NCBI GenBank assembly: GCA_009602725.1
Contig: WELB01000213.1
Span: 188,445-231,957, forward strand
Source of the DNA: Spirogloea muscicola
Taxonomy: Eukaryota; Streptophyta; Zygnematophyceae; Spirogloeales; Spirogloeaceae
Reading direction: 5' to 3'
Length of the DNA: 43,513 nucleotides
Part shown: in pieces, positions 29,226-40,140 of the stretch
Layout of the letters: the number at the start of each line of letters is the position of its first letter
Numbering within the stretch: position 1 is the stretch's first letter
Notes under the pieces: model-generated
What the model was told of the DNA's origin: nothing
Databases searched by the model: none
Seen by the model: only the letters and a program-made list of their open reading frames with translations
Translations under genes and position numbers: made by a program

Positions 29226-29911
29226 CTGCCAAACGTATTGGTTTTCTACACAAGTTTCATTCATTGGTGTCCTTGCTTGAGTGTTTCATGACCCACCGAC
29301 AATGACAGTGTCAGAGCTGCATATCATGGCACCTCATGCATGGACTGTCTGTGGCTTCCATGTCTAAGCCATGTGTTGTTGAGCTATTCTGGACGTGGGC
29401 ATCACCACCTTGAAAGGCATTCCGAAGTGTTCCTGCTTGCTTGTTCATTGTGCTCTGCATGGTGCCTTTCAAAACGGACAAAGCAGTGCAGTGCTAGGAC
29501 ACTGCAGCAAGTCAGGTGTAATGTTGTCTTTGCTTTTTTGGCACACGCTCATTATAATGCTCACATTGCAGCCGTCACACTGGCCTCAGAGTTGCACCGC
29601 TAGTTTTGGGCAAACCTGGGAACTTTGCGGTACGTGTTCATATTCTCCAGTGTCCAATCCATGCAAAACACCTCATACGCTATTGACAGAAGTGGCCAAT
29701 GATACAGGGGTACATTGGTCTACGTGACGAGGGGACGACTTTCGGTCAAGGACCGGCGTGCATCCTTCAAGAGGTGTGGAAGGAATCGTAATGACCTCAT
29801 AGAGCCAAGCACTGCAACAAAGTCGTACTTGCTACCACACCTGCACGACAATGGACTAGACCTACTGCCGGACCAAATTGCAGGTGTGCATTTGTATCCA
29901 GCAGGTTGGCT
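29226..29911. other. Intergenic space between convergent 3' ends
   Basis: This contains the 3' UTRs of the arginine-rich protein gene (+) and LHCB4 (-). TGTAA at 29517-29521 is a plausible poly(A) signal for the former. No other gene, tail copy or hairpin repeat was seen. Confidence 0.6.
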
Positions 29912-31271
29912 TTACTTGCCAGAGAAGGTGTCAAAGATGGTGGTGTGAAGGGGATCAGCGAGGTGCGTAGCCCAGTTATCAAGCGGGCCCTTGCCAGTGG
30001 CAGCAGCCTGGGCGGCGAAGCCGAAAGCAGCGACCATGGCCAGGCGTGCATGCTTGAGCTCCGCAACCTTGAGCTCCTCTAGTCGGTCAGGGTCAGAGCC
30101 GAGGCCGAGTGGGTCAAAGTAGACACCGCCCGGGTACAGCCTCTTCTCTGGATTCAGCTCGGCATTGCGCTGGAACTCCACGAATCCAATCACCAGGACC
30201 TCAATGACCACCAGCGCAGAGATGGAGAATGGCAGGGGCAGTCCGAAGTACGATGCACCCTCATCCAGTTGCACCTGCAGGGTCAATGCCAGGGTGGTGG
30301 GTGGTGGTGAGAGACGTGCAGCAAGGTCAGTCGAGTGCAGCGCTGATGTGCCCTACTGAAACGATGAAGGCCATAATCAGGCCCACGAATGCACCGGGCT
30401 GGATGGAATCTGTATCACATATCAGCCCAGGTCACATTGCAGACAACTAGGGGGGAAGGACAACAATCATGTGGATGCTGGTGCGCGTCCTTATGCCTGT
30501 ACAATGCCAGCTCCCTGGAGCATTGGTGTTTACTCCACGAGGACATTGCTCGGCCGCATTGCCAAATGCTTAGCCAGGGGCGAGAAAGAACAGGTCGTAT
30601 CGGCAATAGAGCTGGCGAATTGGTCAGTGGCTGCAGAGGCACCGCAATGGCAGTGGATACGAGGGAGTATTTCGGACGACAATGCCCACTGCAACTGCCG
30701 GTTGTGGCGGGGTCGTGAGGAGCGTGCGACGGACCTTGCCAGCGTCCTGCCAGGTGACCCCGGTGAAGGCCTCGACGGCGAGGGCGCCGACGATGGCGAG
30801 CATGGCCCAGCGGCCGTGGATGAGCTCGTTCTCGCGGAAGCGGGTGAGGGAGAAGGCCTCGCTGTACGGCACAAAGGGCGTGGGCGCGAGCTCGGGGCGG
30901 CGGTCCACGCGCGCGCCCAGCAGGTCGCCGGCCTTGTTGACGGCCAGGTTCTGGTTCAGGCTGTCCAGCTCGAACTGCAGGTACTCGGGCGGCTTGCCCA
31001 GGCCCAGCGGGTCGAACCCGTAGTCGCCCGTGAGCGAGCCGTCGAGCCAGAAGGGCGGCTTGGCGCCCGGGAACCACAGCGGCCGGTCCGCGCCGCCCGC
31101 CGCCTTGCTGGCCACGCGCTTCACCGCGCGGGCCGCGCGCTGCGGCGCGCTCTTCTTGGTAGCGCACGACACGCGCGAGCCGTTGGACGCGCCCAGCGGC
31201 GCCGCCAGGCTGCGGTCCACCCACGACAGCGCGCGCGCGCAGGAGGTGGCGGCGGCGGTGGCGGCCGCCAT
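29912..31271 (-). CDS. LHCB4: Chlorophyll a/b-binding protein CP29 (minor photosystem II antenna)
   Basis: Two exons, 31271-30735 and 30274-29912, are joined by a GT-AG intron (AAG|GTCCGT). They give 299 residues, close to the usual size of LHCB4 precursors. The protein sits in the thylakoid membrane and links the LHCII trimers to the PSII core. Landmarks are [20 protein letters not shown], the first membrane helix [51 protein letters not shown] with [30 protein letters not shown], the third helix [18 protein letters not shown] and the end [17 protein letters not shown]. The ExxHxR/HARL chlorophyll-ligand motifs are intact. The AGDLLGARV segment and the [12 protein letters not shown] sequence favour LHCB4 over LHCB5. 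The alanine-rich N-terminus with [19 protein letters not shown] is basic, as expected of a plastid transit region. The start codon lies 29 bases from an assembly gap, so the promoter is not reliably represented. Confidence 0.95.
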
Positions 31272-31299
31272 GGCGGCGAGACGGACGGCGAGGGAGGGA

Positions 31300-31328
31300 N
31301 NNNNNNNNNNNNNNNNNNNNNNNNNNNN
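31300..31328. other. Assembly gap (29 Ns)
   Basis: A run of N between the LHCB4 5' flank and a long A homopolymer. The true distance is unknown, so the sequence on the two sides may not be adjacent in the genome. Confidence 0.95.
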
Positions 31329-31450
<122 letters not shown>

Positions 31451-31604
31451 GGCGCGCCCGGCTGGCGGCGTGGTGCCACGTCGGCGGCCCAGCCGCGCCG
31501 GGCCGTTTGAGCGGCCGCCCGCGACGGCGCGCCCCCCTTCCTCCACAGCTTTGTTGCCTTGCGTTGGACGAGCTGCTCCCCTTCTTCCCCTTCGACTTCA
31601 TACG

Positions 31605-31930
31605 CAGATCACCCCCGGGAACACGAGTTCTTCCCGCTCGCCATCGATACGCGCGGGGCGCTGGGCGCTCGGTGGCTCGAGCTGCTCAACCAGCTCTCAC
31701 GCCACGCCATTGTCCGCCGCCTCCATGGGGAGCGGGTGGACTCCCATGCAGCAGGGTCGCTAGCGCAGGTGTACCGCATGCGCTTGGCCGTCTCGCTGCA
31801 GAGGTCTATGGCCCGCACGCTGCACCTGCGTGCAGGCAGAGACCTCGCTGCTGCCTCTGGCTCTGGCCAGGGGACCCGCTTCCAGCAACCCAGTCTCTCT
31901 GACCTGAGGCTGCTTAGTAGGGGTCACTGA
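31605..31930 (+). mobile_element. Retroelement family B C-terminal fragment
   Basis: The frame reads EFFPLAIDTRGALGARWLEL, LLNQLSRHAIVRR, AAGSLAQVYRMRLAVSLQRS, MARTLHLRAGRDLAAASGSG and ends SLSDLRLLSRGH-stop at 31928-31930. It is collinear with the minus-strand copy ending at 24193. It begins soon after the A tract and GC-rich spacer (31450-31600). Confidence 0.8.
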
Positions 31931-32330
31931 GTGCTTCGTAGCTGCTTCGCGTTCTTTTTTGTGCTTGTTCTTCTTCGTACTTCCCCTGGCCCCTTCTCGT
32001 CCTTTGTTCATTCTTTTTTGGGCTGGCTTTTTCCAGCCCCTATCCTCAATGGGCGAGCCCTTTCTCTGATTCCATGCGCTCCGCGCCCCGCCTTCTCTCT
32101 CGTCCCCGAAAGTCCGGCCACCGGCTTCCCTAGCTGCGCTCGGGCTCCCCCGAGCTAGCTTGTCGTGCTTGTATGTGCTCACCTGTGGGTACCAAAGTGT
32201 CACACTGTCACTTTCGCCGCCTCAGCATAGGGCTTCGTTTCATGTAGCCCCATTTGCTCACTAGCTTCTGCCTGAACAATGTTCTGGCTTCATCTGGCCA
32301 CCCTTCCATTTCATTGACCCCGCGCGCCTT
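31931..32330 (+). mobile_element. 3' UTR, hairpin and a second decayed tail
   Basis: Downstream of the stop codon are a pyrimidine-rich segment, the hairpin GGGCTGGCTTTTTCCAGCCC at about 32020-32039, and TCAATGGGCGAGCCC. Next come a CATGCGCTCCGCGC segment and a decayed tail CLYVLTCGY near 32168-32194 that has lost its stop. A segment ending in TTCTGCCTGAACAATG, shared with 26840-26900 and 39610-39660, follows. The order resembles a repeat unit. Confidence 0.7.
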
Positions 32331-33329
32331 CAGCCCTCCCCTCCCACCCGAGCCCCTCGCCCGCCCCCCGCCCCCGGCCGCCGCGGCGCCAGCCCCTCGC
32401 CCGCGCGCGCGGGCCCTTTAACCATCGCCGTGGGCACGCTGCCCGCCACTCGACAGCCACATAGCAGCTGGGATGCGTTGCCCCGTGCGCAGCTCACGGA
32501 TGCATGCAACCCCCCCAACTGTCGTGCTCAGTGCTTATGTTGGTTCTTATGTTGGTTCTCGCGACGCTGCCCGTGGCTACGTCCATAACACACGACAGCA
32601 GATTCTGTGCCCATGTCTGAGGACTTGACTCGGAATCAGATGTCGCTGCCGAGGGCGATGATGCAACTCGGCAGGGCGCCAATACTGGATGTCTGTCGTC
32701 AACCAAGTTGTCTAGACACTGCGGGTGCACTTTGCCTGGGCATGACGTGACAAGCAGCAGGACGAGGGGCAAGAGACTCTGGTTGTTTGTCGTCGACTGC
32801 ACTCCATGGAGCTTCACTTGAGCGTGAGCACTGTACCTCCGTTGACCCTGTTGCAGTCGGCATGACTGCCAAACCAATCGGCTTTGCCTTACGGTTGTTG
32901 GTGGTTGGCTTAGTGAGCCACCGACAACCTCCGCTTGGAGTAGACCAGGACCGACTGAACTGTGGTACCGCTCACTCCTGTATCAAGCAGCTGACAGAGT
33001 TTCACAGCTGACTAACGACATTAAGCCATCCTAGGACCCACAAATACTTTTGAAACACAGGACCTTTGGTCTGCGTGAGTTCGGGCATACAATTCGATCA
33101 TCAAGAGGGAAGCCGAGTGGAATGCTGTCGCCCCCCATCTCACTGTCCTTGTGCCAACCTTGCGGTCACATGACAGGTGATGCGCCGAATCATGATGTGC
33201 CATAGAAAGGTTATGCCCGCCACGTACCCTCCCACCTCACCTTGTCAAACGTGGATGTGGCTTGCGGGTGGCGTGCCAGTCTCCGTCCCCCACTGCCGCC
33301 TACTCCAGTACAAGGAGGCAGTGCAGATT
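32331..33329. other. No firmly supported gene
   Basis: GC-rich with clustered GCGCGC near 32380-32420, then more balanced composition. A minus-strand frame at 32877-32494 ends in a serine/threonine-rich stretch (SSPSAATSDSESSPQTWAQN) that could be a 3' exon of a minus-strand gene, but I could not connect it to others in phase. Confidence 0.35.
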
Positions 33330-33870
33330 GTAGTGTGGGACAAGGAAGCAGCGAGTTGCGCGCAGCTGCTCAGGTATCCGGCCCTGCATGCGGCAGGCAG
33401 GCATCAACGACCCAACGTGCCGTGGCTGCATAGTACAGGCCTGTTGCACAGCAGCCGGCGAGTTAGAGGGAGCCATTTCTTGGAGGGGGCAGCCACGCTT
33501 GCCGTGACGCCCACATCGAGTGTCTCATACGCCACCTGCATGAGTAGTACTGCACGCGCTGCACGATAGTCTGGCGCGTGCCATCTTCTCCCGCTCAAGC
33601 ACTTGGGCCGCCTGCTTCAGGCGCTCCTGCAGCCGAGCATGCAGCTGCCCCTCTACCAGAAACTGATACCCCTAAGATACAGATGCTCTGCAGATACCTG
33701 GGGGAGCCCCAGGGGAGTAAGGAAGCCCAAAAGAGGCTGGCACTGCGGGGGCTGCAATACGGATGCGGGCAGGCCCTGTAGCGAACAGGGAACCTTCGCC
33801 AATGCATGGTCAGGCTGATCGTAGCTGCTGCTGGAATGGAGGTGGGCAAAGGTCATCGTGACGACGTCTG
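33330..33870 (-). CDS. Possible unrecognised multi-exon gene fragment
   Basis: Candidate minus-strand exons show protein-like composition and splice-like borders. One near 33868-33797 reads VVTMTFAHLHSSSSYDQPDH and ends at a GT donor. The next, about 33663-33546, reads FLVEGQLHARLQERLKQAAQ then VLEREKMARARLS, an amphipathic coiled-coil-like helix, and ends at GCAG|GTGGCG. A short terminal exon near 33370 reads LRATRCFLVPHYNLHCLLVL before a stop. No family is recognised and the joins are not proven. Confidence 0.3.
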
Positions 33871-34084
33871 TCAAGTGGCATTGCCGTGATATATCCAGCG
33901 GATGTGGCCTTGAGGATGGTCACGTGAGCAGTGGCAGTGGCCTCAGTCTGCAGGATTGGCCTGTGCATTGACGAGGCCCGCCAACCCCTTTGCGTGTGCC
34001 CGTGCTCGGATGCAGGAACCTCCAACTTGCTGCTCCCTCGCCGCCATAAAAGGTCGTTGGACTGGCCGCTTCCAGCGTGAAAGT

Positions 34085-34225
34085 GGGACTGGAGAAGGGA
34101 AGGAAAGTAGTGCGCGCCCATAGAGAAGAGGGGCTGGCAAAGCCAGCCAAAAAAAGAATGGACAATGTCCGAAGCCAAAGAAAGAGGAGCCGGAAAAAGG
34201 AAGGGCTCGCCCATTGAGGATAAAG
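34085..34225 (-). repeat. Two hairpin repeats in tandem (-)
   Basis: On the minus strand a segment ending in the hairpin GGGCTGGCTTTGCCAGCCCC (complement at about 34128-34150) and CTATGGGCGCGCAC is preceded by TTGTCCATTCTTTTTT. A second copy of the ending AATGGGCGAGCCC lies at about 34204-34220. It matches the 3' unit at 38541 and 23861. Confidence 0.75.
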
Positions 34226-34269
34226 GGAAGGAAAGGCCTCCTGCAGCTCCTCATTTTGAGCTCCACGCT

Positions 34270-34680
34270 GTTGCACGCGTTGATGATTGGCATAGAGCTT
34301 CGCTTTTGGTAGCGCATTCTTGCACTAGTTTCTGTGAACGGGCATATTGGCTTGATTGGCCTCCCTTTCATTTCCCCTGTCAAGCGTGAATTATGCACTC
34401 GCTCAGCCTGGCCACTTTCCAAATCAGCGCGCCCGCCTTCTTTCCGCTGCGGCCTCCGGCTTTCGTCAGGGGGATAGTTTACCGGCAGCTAGTCTGTCGG
34501 ATGTGAGGCTCCTCACTCGTAACTACTAAGTGGTCCATCCTCCCCCATTCTGCCATAGCCTCTTCAGGCCCCGCAGTCGCTGCTTAGCTCGTACTTTGGC
34601 CCCTTCGAACCTTGTCAATTCTTTTCGGGCTGGCTTCTCACAGCCCTTGCCCCCATTGGGAGAGCCACTTCTTCTTCTTT
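34270..34680 (+). mobile_element. Retroelement family B tail and 3' UTR hairpin, near-identical inverted copy of 24045-24278
   Basis: The frame AAASGFRQGDSLPAASLSDV, then RLLTRNY-stop, ends at about 34528. The 3' UTR continues through CCTTCGAACCTTGTCAATTC and the hairpin CGGGCTGGCTTCTCACAGCC to GAGAGCCACTTCTTC. About 230 bases match the minus-strand copy at 24278-24045 almost base for base. The upstream part (34270-34380) carries the segment with CGGGCATATTGG and TTGGCCTCCCTTTCATTT shared with 24900-24960 (-). Confidence 0.8.
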
Positions 34681-34870
34681 CCGCCTTCTGCACCCTCCGC
34701 CCTGTCAGACCTTGTTTGTTTCCTGTTCTTGGGCTGGCCAATCACGCCATCGCCGTCTACTGGAAGAGTCTGGCTTTCTTGGGGCTGGCCCCTCAAATGA
34801 TGAAGGGCTCGCCCATTGAGGATAGGGGCTGGAAAAAGCCAGCCCGAAAAAGAATGAACAAAGTCTCTCA
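34681..34870. repeat. Further hairpin repeats on both strands
   Basis: A + strand copy near 34725-34760 has TTGGGCTGGCCAATCACGCC. A minus-strand copy at about 34863-34800 reads TTTTTCGGGCTGGCTTTTTC, then CAGCCCCTATCCTCAATGGG. They lie back to back in a stretch of about 190 bases, 220 bases upstream of RPL35. Confidence 0.7.
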
Positions 34871-35088
34871 AAGCCCTTTCCCTTGCACTGGAAGAGCTGT
34901 TCTTCTCCCCCTGCTGAGTACAGACGGCAGTTGTGCCACCTCTTCCGCCGTGCCGGGGGGGGTTTAGGTGCCCACCACGCTTAGGGCGAGCGGCCGGGGG
35001 TTTTAGCCCGCTCCCCCCGTCCGCCGCCGCCGCCCGCCGCCGCCGCCGCCAGCGCCGCCGTAGCTGCTGGCTCCACCACCCCGGCGCC

Positions 35089-36193
35089 ATGGGTGAGTCC
35101 ATAGGCGGGCCCGCCAGCCTCGTCCTGCTCGAGGGGGGACGCTGCCTTCCCGGGGTCGCAGCCGCTGTGCCGGGCTGGGCCACCTCGCCGCCTTCCCCGG
35201 CGGCGGCGGGGTGGCCTTGGACGGCGTCCGCTGCTGCCTCCCCGTAGAAGCCCCGGAACGTGTGGCGACGGGCCTGAGGCCCTGGCGCCGGTCATCGCCT
35301 CAGGCTGGCCTGAGTTGCCGGCAGCGGCGCCGCGGCGTGTGCAGCCAGGATCAAGGTGCACGAGCTGCGGGGCAAGAGCAAGACGGACCTGCTCGCCCAG
35401 GTATGCGCTGCGCCGCGCCCTGTGCGGCGCCAGCCTGGCCGCGGAACGGCCGCTGCTCGAGCCGCTGAGCAGCTCCGGCTCACTCAGCTTGCTGCTGGCG
35501 CCGGGTGCAGCTCAAGGAGCTGAAGACCGAGCTCGCGGCGCTGCGCGTAGCCAAGGTCACGGGCGGCGCACCTAACAAACTCTCCAAAATGTGAGCCACC
35601 CTTTTCTGATAGCGGGCTCCGTCTGTGGCTGTGTATCTACGGTGGTGGCGTGAAAGTGGTGAGAGCAGGCTCTCTGAAACCCTCCTTGACGACGGCCAAA
35701 GCCTGACTGCTGTGTCAATTGCTTTTCTTGGCAATTGCAGCAAGGTGGTGCGGCTGTCGATAGCGCAGGTGCTGACTGTAATCAGCCAGACACAGAAGAA
35801 GAACCTGCGTGAAGCGTATGCCAAGAAGAAGCACGTGCCCCTCGACCTTCGGCCCAAGAAGACGCGCGCATTACGCCGGCGCCTTACCCGTCACCAGGCG
35901 CGTGTACTGCTCCCACTCTCGTCTGCTTTGTCTACTTGCTTTTCTGGTGTGTCTACTTCGCATGTGCTGCGGCACCATGCTCTGACTCGACTGTGCGGGC
36001 AATTACAACTGGTGCATTTGGGTGTCATTGTTACTTGATGTTTGCATGGTGGCAGGAGGAGCAGACTTGATCGAGTGATGTTTTCTGACCTTCACTGAGC
36101 GTGCCTGTTTGGTCGCAGGCTAGCTTGAAAACGGAGAAGCAGAGGAAGAAGGAGGCCTACTTTCCTCTCCGAAAGTATGCCGTCAAGGCTTGA
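35089..36193 (+). CDS. RPL35: 60S ribosomal protein L35 (uL29)
   Basis: A large-subunit protein located near the polypeptide exit tunnel. Five exons are read: 35089-35092 (ATGG only), 35345-35400, 35511-35590, 35741-35897 and 36119-36193. They give exactly 123 residues, the usual eukaryotic length. The protein starts [20 protein letters not shown], continues with [38 protein letters not shown], and [19 protein letters not shown], and ends [11 protein letters not shown] then [11 protein letters not shown]. The first coding exon is only four bases, a layout that automated gene callers often miss. The fourth intron starts with GC (CAG|GCGCGT). A GT donor six bases further on would insert AR and give 125 residues, against family consensus. 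A TGTAA at 36605-36609 is a distant candidate poly(A) signal. Confidence 0.95.
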
Positions 36194-37658
36194 CTGGCTG
36201 CCCATTGGCCTGCCAGAGGATGAGTTCAATGTTGTTCTGACATGCACACTGGTCTGCCCAAGAGCACGCTCTCACTTGTTTCATTCAAGTGACAAGACAT
36301 TGAGGTGCTAAATTAGCAGCTGCTGCTCTCTGAGCAAGGTTTGTGTTTGGGATTAAGGCTGTTGTGCTACTAGTCCAGATTCGCGCAGAGGATACTGAAT
36401 GCATTTATCATAGCAAATGCTTAAATTGGTCAGCACCAATCTGACATTATATTACTTGCAAAAGTTGCTGCAAACATTGCTGCAAGCTCGCCACAATCGG
36501 GCTTGGGCAGTGGACACACTCGCCAGAAGCTCATAAGCAATTTGTGATGAGTGAGGATTGTGACCTGCTGACAATGCTGTCAAGATTAGGCATGGCAATG
36601 ATGATGTAACTTGCTAGATGCAGTTGAGGCTGAGGCTGTCGCAGCGATATCCCTTTGGATGGGTATCACATGCTGCTTAACAAGTGCCGATATTGAGGTC
36701 CACGTCACTGATAGACGCTATCTATGCTTGCAGTCAGTGACTGAAATTGCAATCATGGTAGACCCTGCTTCAGTAAAAGTAGCATTCTTGGCCATTGGCA
36801 GCTGGAGGCGCTACATTTCGTACTGTACACGGCTGGATAGGCACAGCATGTTGTCTTTCTTACTTGCACGAATGTGGGCCTTGCCAGTCCACCAATCGTG
36901 AGGTCCTACCGTAGCAACAGCTGCTCGATGCTTGTGCAAGGTTCTGCAGCCCCTAGCTTGTAGTGTGTCACATGCCGGACTACTTAGCTTAGGGACTTGC
37001 AGCAGTTTCCAAGAGCAAATGGCCGGTGCATCCCTCGCCTTCGTGTAGGCACTGCGTGGGCACTGGCAGGGGCTGACTTTATTGGTTGTGGTGCTTGTGT
37101 CACGCATACTTGCGTCCTGCTTTGTACTCCTTGATGTCGAGAAGTTCCTCGGCCACTCTCAAGGTGAGGCTAGTCTACATTTCCCATGTGGACAAGTAGA
37201 CAGCCAAGCTGACAAGGATGACTGTGATGTCCTTTCCAACATCAAAGCACCAGCATTACCTACAAGGAGTGACAATCTCCCATATAGGCAGTCGAGTGCG
37301 GTTGAGAGGATCGTACACGCGTCTGCCGGTGTGAAAACATGTGGTCCGTTCAGCACTTTGTCCCGTTGTTCCACCAAAGCGCCTGCAGATGTCAAGCCCA
37401 TGCCTTGTTGCATCGGCATAGATGCAAAACACGTGAAGAATCTGCTTTTGACTTCTGCATAATTACATGACCAAGTCTACAGCATCAGAACATGTCCCAC
37501 GTTCACCCATCACAGTGATGCTCGCATCTGCTCCAGTTCACCCTCTTGAGCTCAAAGAACGAACGCAAGCCAGGAGCATTTTCTGTGAAGTAAGGTGCAA
37601 TGCACACTGACACTTCAGTGTGCATTGCATGTCACAATAACAAGTAGACCTGCACATT
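36194..37658. other. No supported gene; RPL35 3' flank
   Basis: Composition is more AT-rich than the exons. Open frames on both strands (for example 37082-37462 +) lack recognisable motifs and splice patterns. No retroelement tail or GGGCTGGC hairpin was found in this stretch. Confidence 0.45.
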
Positions 37659-38176
37659 TCAAGGTTGCCGACTGGCTATGAGCGTTTGACAGCCGGGTAT
37701 GTGGTTCCATGCCTCCCAGAAGTCCTGTGACAGTCCCGCCCCCAAGCATGCAGCGATCAGAGAAGCTGAAGAAGCAAGAGGTCGCCTGCCACAAGGCACA
37801 GTGCACAAGATTGCACTGATGCACTGCCAACGTGCAGCAGTGTCCTGTTTTCGGTGGTGCTGTGCATGGCTGCCACAGCAATGCAGAGCTGCGTAGAAGC
37901 TACTCTGCTGATGCCTGCTGTTGGAAGGAGGACTAGCCAGTCGAGCTCTGACTGCAGGCGAGGAGGTGTGGTGGCGGATTCGCGGAGGGGGCAGCCGCGT
38001 CGTGCGCAGGGGCTGACCAGGCAGACGGGGAACGTCTCGTCGGCCCCGTCCAGCGAGGCGAGCAAGAGTGCGATGACAAGGAGGCCGGTGACAGCGGTGC
38101 CGACGGCGCAGAAGGCGCTCAGCTGCTTGGAGTGGTGGGCGTCGTGCTCGGCGATCAGGCCCGCAAAGGAGTCCAT
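37659..38176 (-). CDS. Hypothetical small membrane protein, two exons
   Basis: Exon 1 (38176-38018) starts MDSFAGLIAEHDAHHSKQLS, continues with a hydrophobic segment FCAVGTAVTGLLVIALLLAS and ends DGADETFPVCL at a GT donor (CTG|GTCAGC). The hydrophobic stretch is long enough for one membrane helix. Two acceptors in the following 300 bases keep frame: one leads to a product ending IPGCQTLIASRQP (stop at 37659), the other to one ending LLVIVTCNAH. The total is about 105-110 residues. The family is not recognised. The 5' flank is extremely GC-rich up to 38380, consistent with a promoter/CpG-like region. Confidence 0.4.
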
Positions 38177-38413
38177 GCCCGGCGTCGCGCCCCGGGCGGC
38201 GGTGCTCGCAGGCGCCAGGGGCGAGGAAGGGAGGCGGCCGCTGCGGGGAAGTGGCGGGGCTGTGCGGCGCCGCGGGCGCCGGCCATCCGCCGGCGTGGCG
38301 TGCCGCGGCCGGCGGTGCCTCCCGCGGCCGGCTTTCGCCGGCGCTTTTGGGACTGCGCAACCACGCCAGGCCGAGGAGCGGGTGGCGATTTTCGTGTATT
38401 GGAAATAACAGAG

Positions 38414-38527
38414 GCAAGCGCGGCCAGATTGACTGGTGGCTGGGAGAGGCCAGCCCAAAAGAAGTAGACAAGGTCTCAAGGAGCCGGAGTGCTAAGTACC
38501 AAGACAGCAGCAAAGGCGACTCTCAGT
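38414..38527 (-). mobile_element. Retroelement repeat with hairpin (type 3)
   Basis: The minus strand carries TTGGGCTGGCCTCTCCCAGC, then CACCAGTC, preceded by GACCTTGTC. The segment is a close direct repeat of 43246-43356. The hairpin stem is retained (GGGCTGGCC/GGCCAGCCC style) with a different loop from type 1. Confidence 0.75.
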
Positions 38528-38540
38528 AGAAAGAAGTGCG

Positions 38541-38835
38541 CGCCCATAGAGAAGAGAGGCTGGCAAAGCCAGCCCAAAAAAGAATGGACAATGTCCAAAG
38601 CCAAAGAAAGAGGAGCCGGAGAAAGGACTACACTACAAAACACTGCAGAACACAGAAACGATGCAGAGGAAAGCTCAGTACCCACGAGTGAGCAACATCA
38701 GGTCTGAGTAGCTCGCTGCAGGGACCCCGAGGCGGCGGCCATTGCACGGCCTGCGCGCGTGTGGACGGCGTGGGCAAGGGAGCGTTGAAGCGATACGGCC
38801 AGTAACCTCTAGTCAGTAGATGCAAGTCGGAAATA
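38541..38835 (-). mobile_element. Two consecutive retroelement tails with type 1 3' UTR
   Basis: The minus-strand tail SYSDLMLLTRGY-stop lies at about 38715-38672, followed by the same 3' UTR and hairpin as 23861-24044 (38541-38723 overall). Just upstream a second tail SDLHLLTRGY runs into W instead of a stop near 38830-38799. The two tails are about 90 bases apart with an ERMxHG-like GC-rich spacer between them. Confidence 0.75.
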
Positions 38836-38869
38836 AACGAAGGCCAAAGCGGCCAGGTACGAAGGTAAG

Positions 38870-39388
38870 CACATCTAGTGACGGACATCACCCACGGCAG
38901 ATTGACCCGCTCAGTAACCACGGGTCTATACATGAAGGTCGCTTATCGATGCATGAAAACCAGATGGCAGATTCGAAGCCCTTCTGCCACCAACTAGAGC
39001 TCGCCCAGCTCATTTCCCTCTTCTGGTGCAAAGCATTAGCCTAAACACGCTGTAAACAGGCCGAAACTCGTCGTCGCCAGAACGACAGACATGCAGCAGG
39101 CAAGCCCAGGTCAGCTGGAAATACATCCGCACGTCGTGCATAGCCTAGATTGGCAATGTTCCGAATGAGAGTGTGAAATGAGGACCTAAGCAGCCAAAGA
39201 TATCGACTGCCGCTGGCAGGAGCTGATCGCAATGGGGACAATCGGAGGAATGCTGCAGCTTTCTTTGTTCTGCACTGCCCACTGCGTGGCCAGCGATGTG
39301 CGTCGATGCTGGACCTTTTGCCGGAGGAGCCAGTCCCGCCGCTGGCAGGCCAGCCATCCCATCCCATCCCATCCCGATCCGCAGGCAT
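38870..39388 (-). mobile_element. Retroelement family A C-terminal fragment
   Basis: The minus-strand frames contain STHIAGHAVGSAEQRKLQHS, PAAVDIFGCLGP, FHTLIRNIANLGYARRADVF, PADLGLPAACLSFWRRRVSA and, after frameshifts, a tail like DLHVxTRGY near 38935-38905. The 5' end overlaps a tract of CATCC repeats at 39355-39378, where it meets + strand copies head to head. Confidence 0.75.
39355..39378. repeat. CCCAT pentanucleotide microsatellite
   Basis: CATCC/CCCAT is repeated about four to five times at the boundary between opposite-strand retroelement fragments. Confidence 0.75.
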
Positions 39389-39394
39389 TAGTGC

Positions 39395-40140
39395 ATCTCG
39401 TACAATGCGGCTTTCGCTTAGTTCGCAGCGCTCGCAAGCTCTGGCTATTCATCAGCGTGCAGGGCGCGCTCTAAGTCAGGCCACCGTCTTCCGTGGCGGG
39501 GATCCGGCTCCCTGGGCTAGTTTGTCGGATTTGTATGTGCTCACCCGTGGGTACTAATGTCACCCTGTTACCCTAAGATACCCTAGCATAGGGCTCCCGT
39601 ATATGTAGCTTTGCTTATTTTGCACAAGAGTCTGCCTGCACAACAGCTTGGCTTGAATTGGCCTCCCTAATATTTAAAGTGCTTTGCGCGCCTTCTCTCC
39701 CGAACAGTGTATTGGCTAAATCTAGCCACCCTTCTCATTCATGCGCACCGCGTGCGCCTTCTCTCACTTTCGCCCTCGACTGGAAGCGTCTCTCTGCACT
39801 TGAGTCGCTGTGTGCGTTACGGCTTTTCTAGCCCCGTTCAATTTTGTTCATCTTTCTTTTGGGCTGGCCAACAACAGCCATCGCCCTCCACTGGAAGGAA
39901 GAGTCTTCCGTTTTTGCAGCCTCTGGCTAGACAGGGGACGTGCTACCGGGAGACTAGTTTCTCTGACCTGTGGCTGCTCACCAGGGGATACCGAGCACCA
40001 AGTGGCCACTTGAGTCGCTGTGTGAAATATTCTATTCTGGTATTCTGGCACTATTCTGGCACTTCCAGATTCTTTCATTCTTTTTTCTGGGCTGGCCGAT
40101 CACAGCACTAGCCCTCTACTGGAAGAGATTATTCCTTCCT
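39395..40140 (+). mobile_element. Retroelement tails and hairpins (+)
   Basis: RTMRLSLSSQRSQALAIHQR, AGRALSQATVF and SLSDLYVLTRGY-stop (about 39405-39557) form a recognisable family tail. A second tail SFSDLWLLTRGY near 39955-39992 lacks its stop (CGA in place of TGA). Hairpin segments TTGGGCTGGCCAACAACAGC (about 39858) and CTGGGCTGGCCGATCACAGC (about 40088) follow CCATTCTTT-like leads. The segment at 39560-39670 matches 26785-26900 and 32195-32300. Confidence 0.72.

Noticed and set aside
29912-31271. Assignment of the antenna gene to LHCB5 (CP26) or LHCA
   Set aside because: [28 protein letters not shown] and the length of 299 residues fit LHCB4 better.
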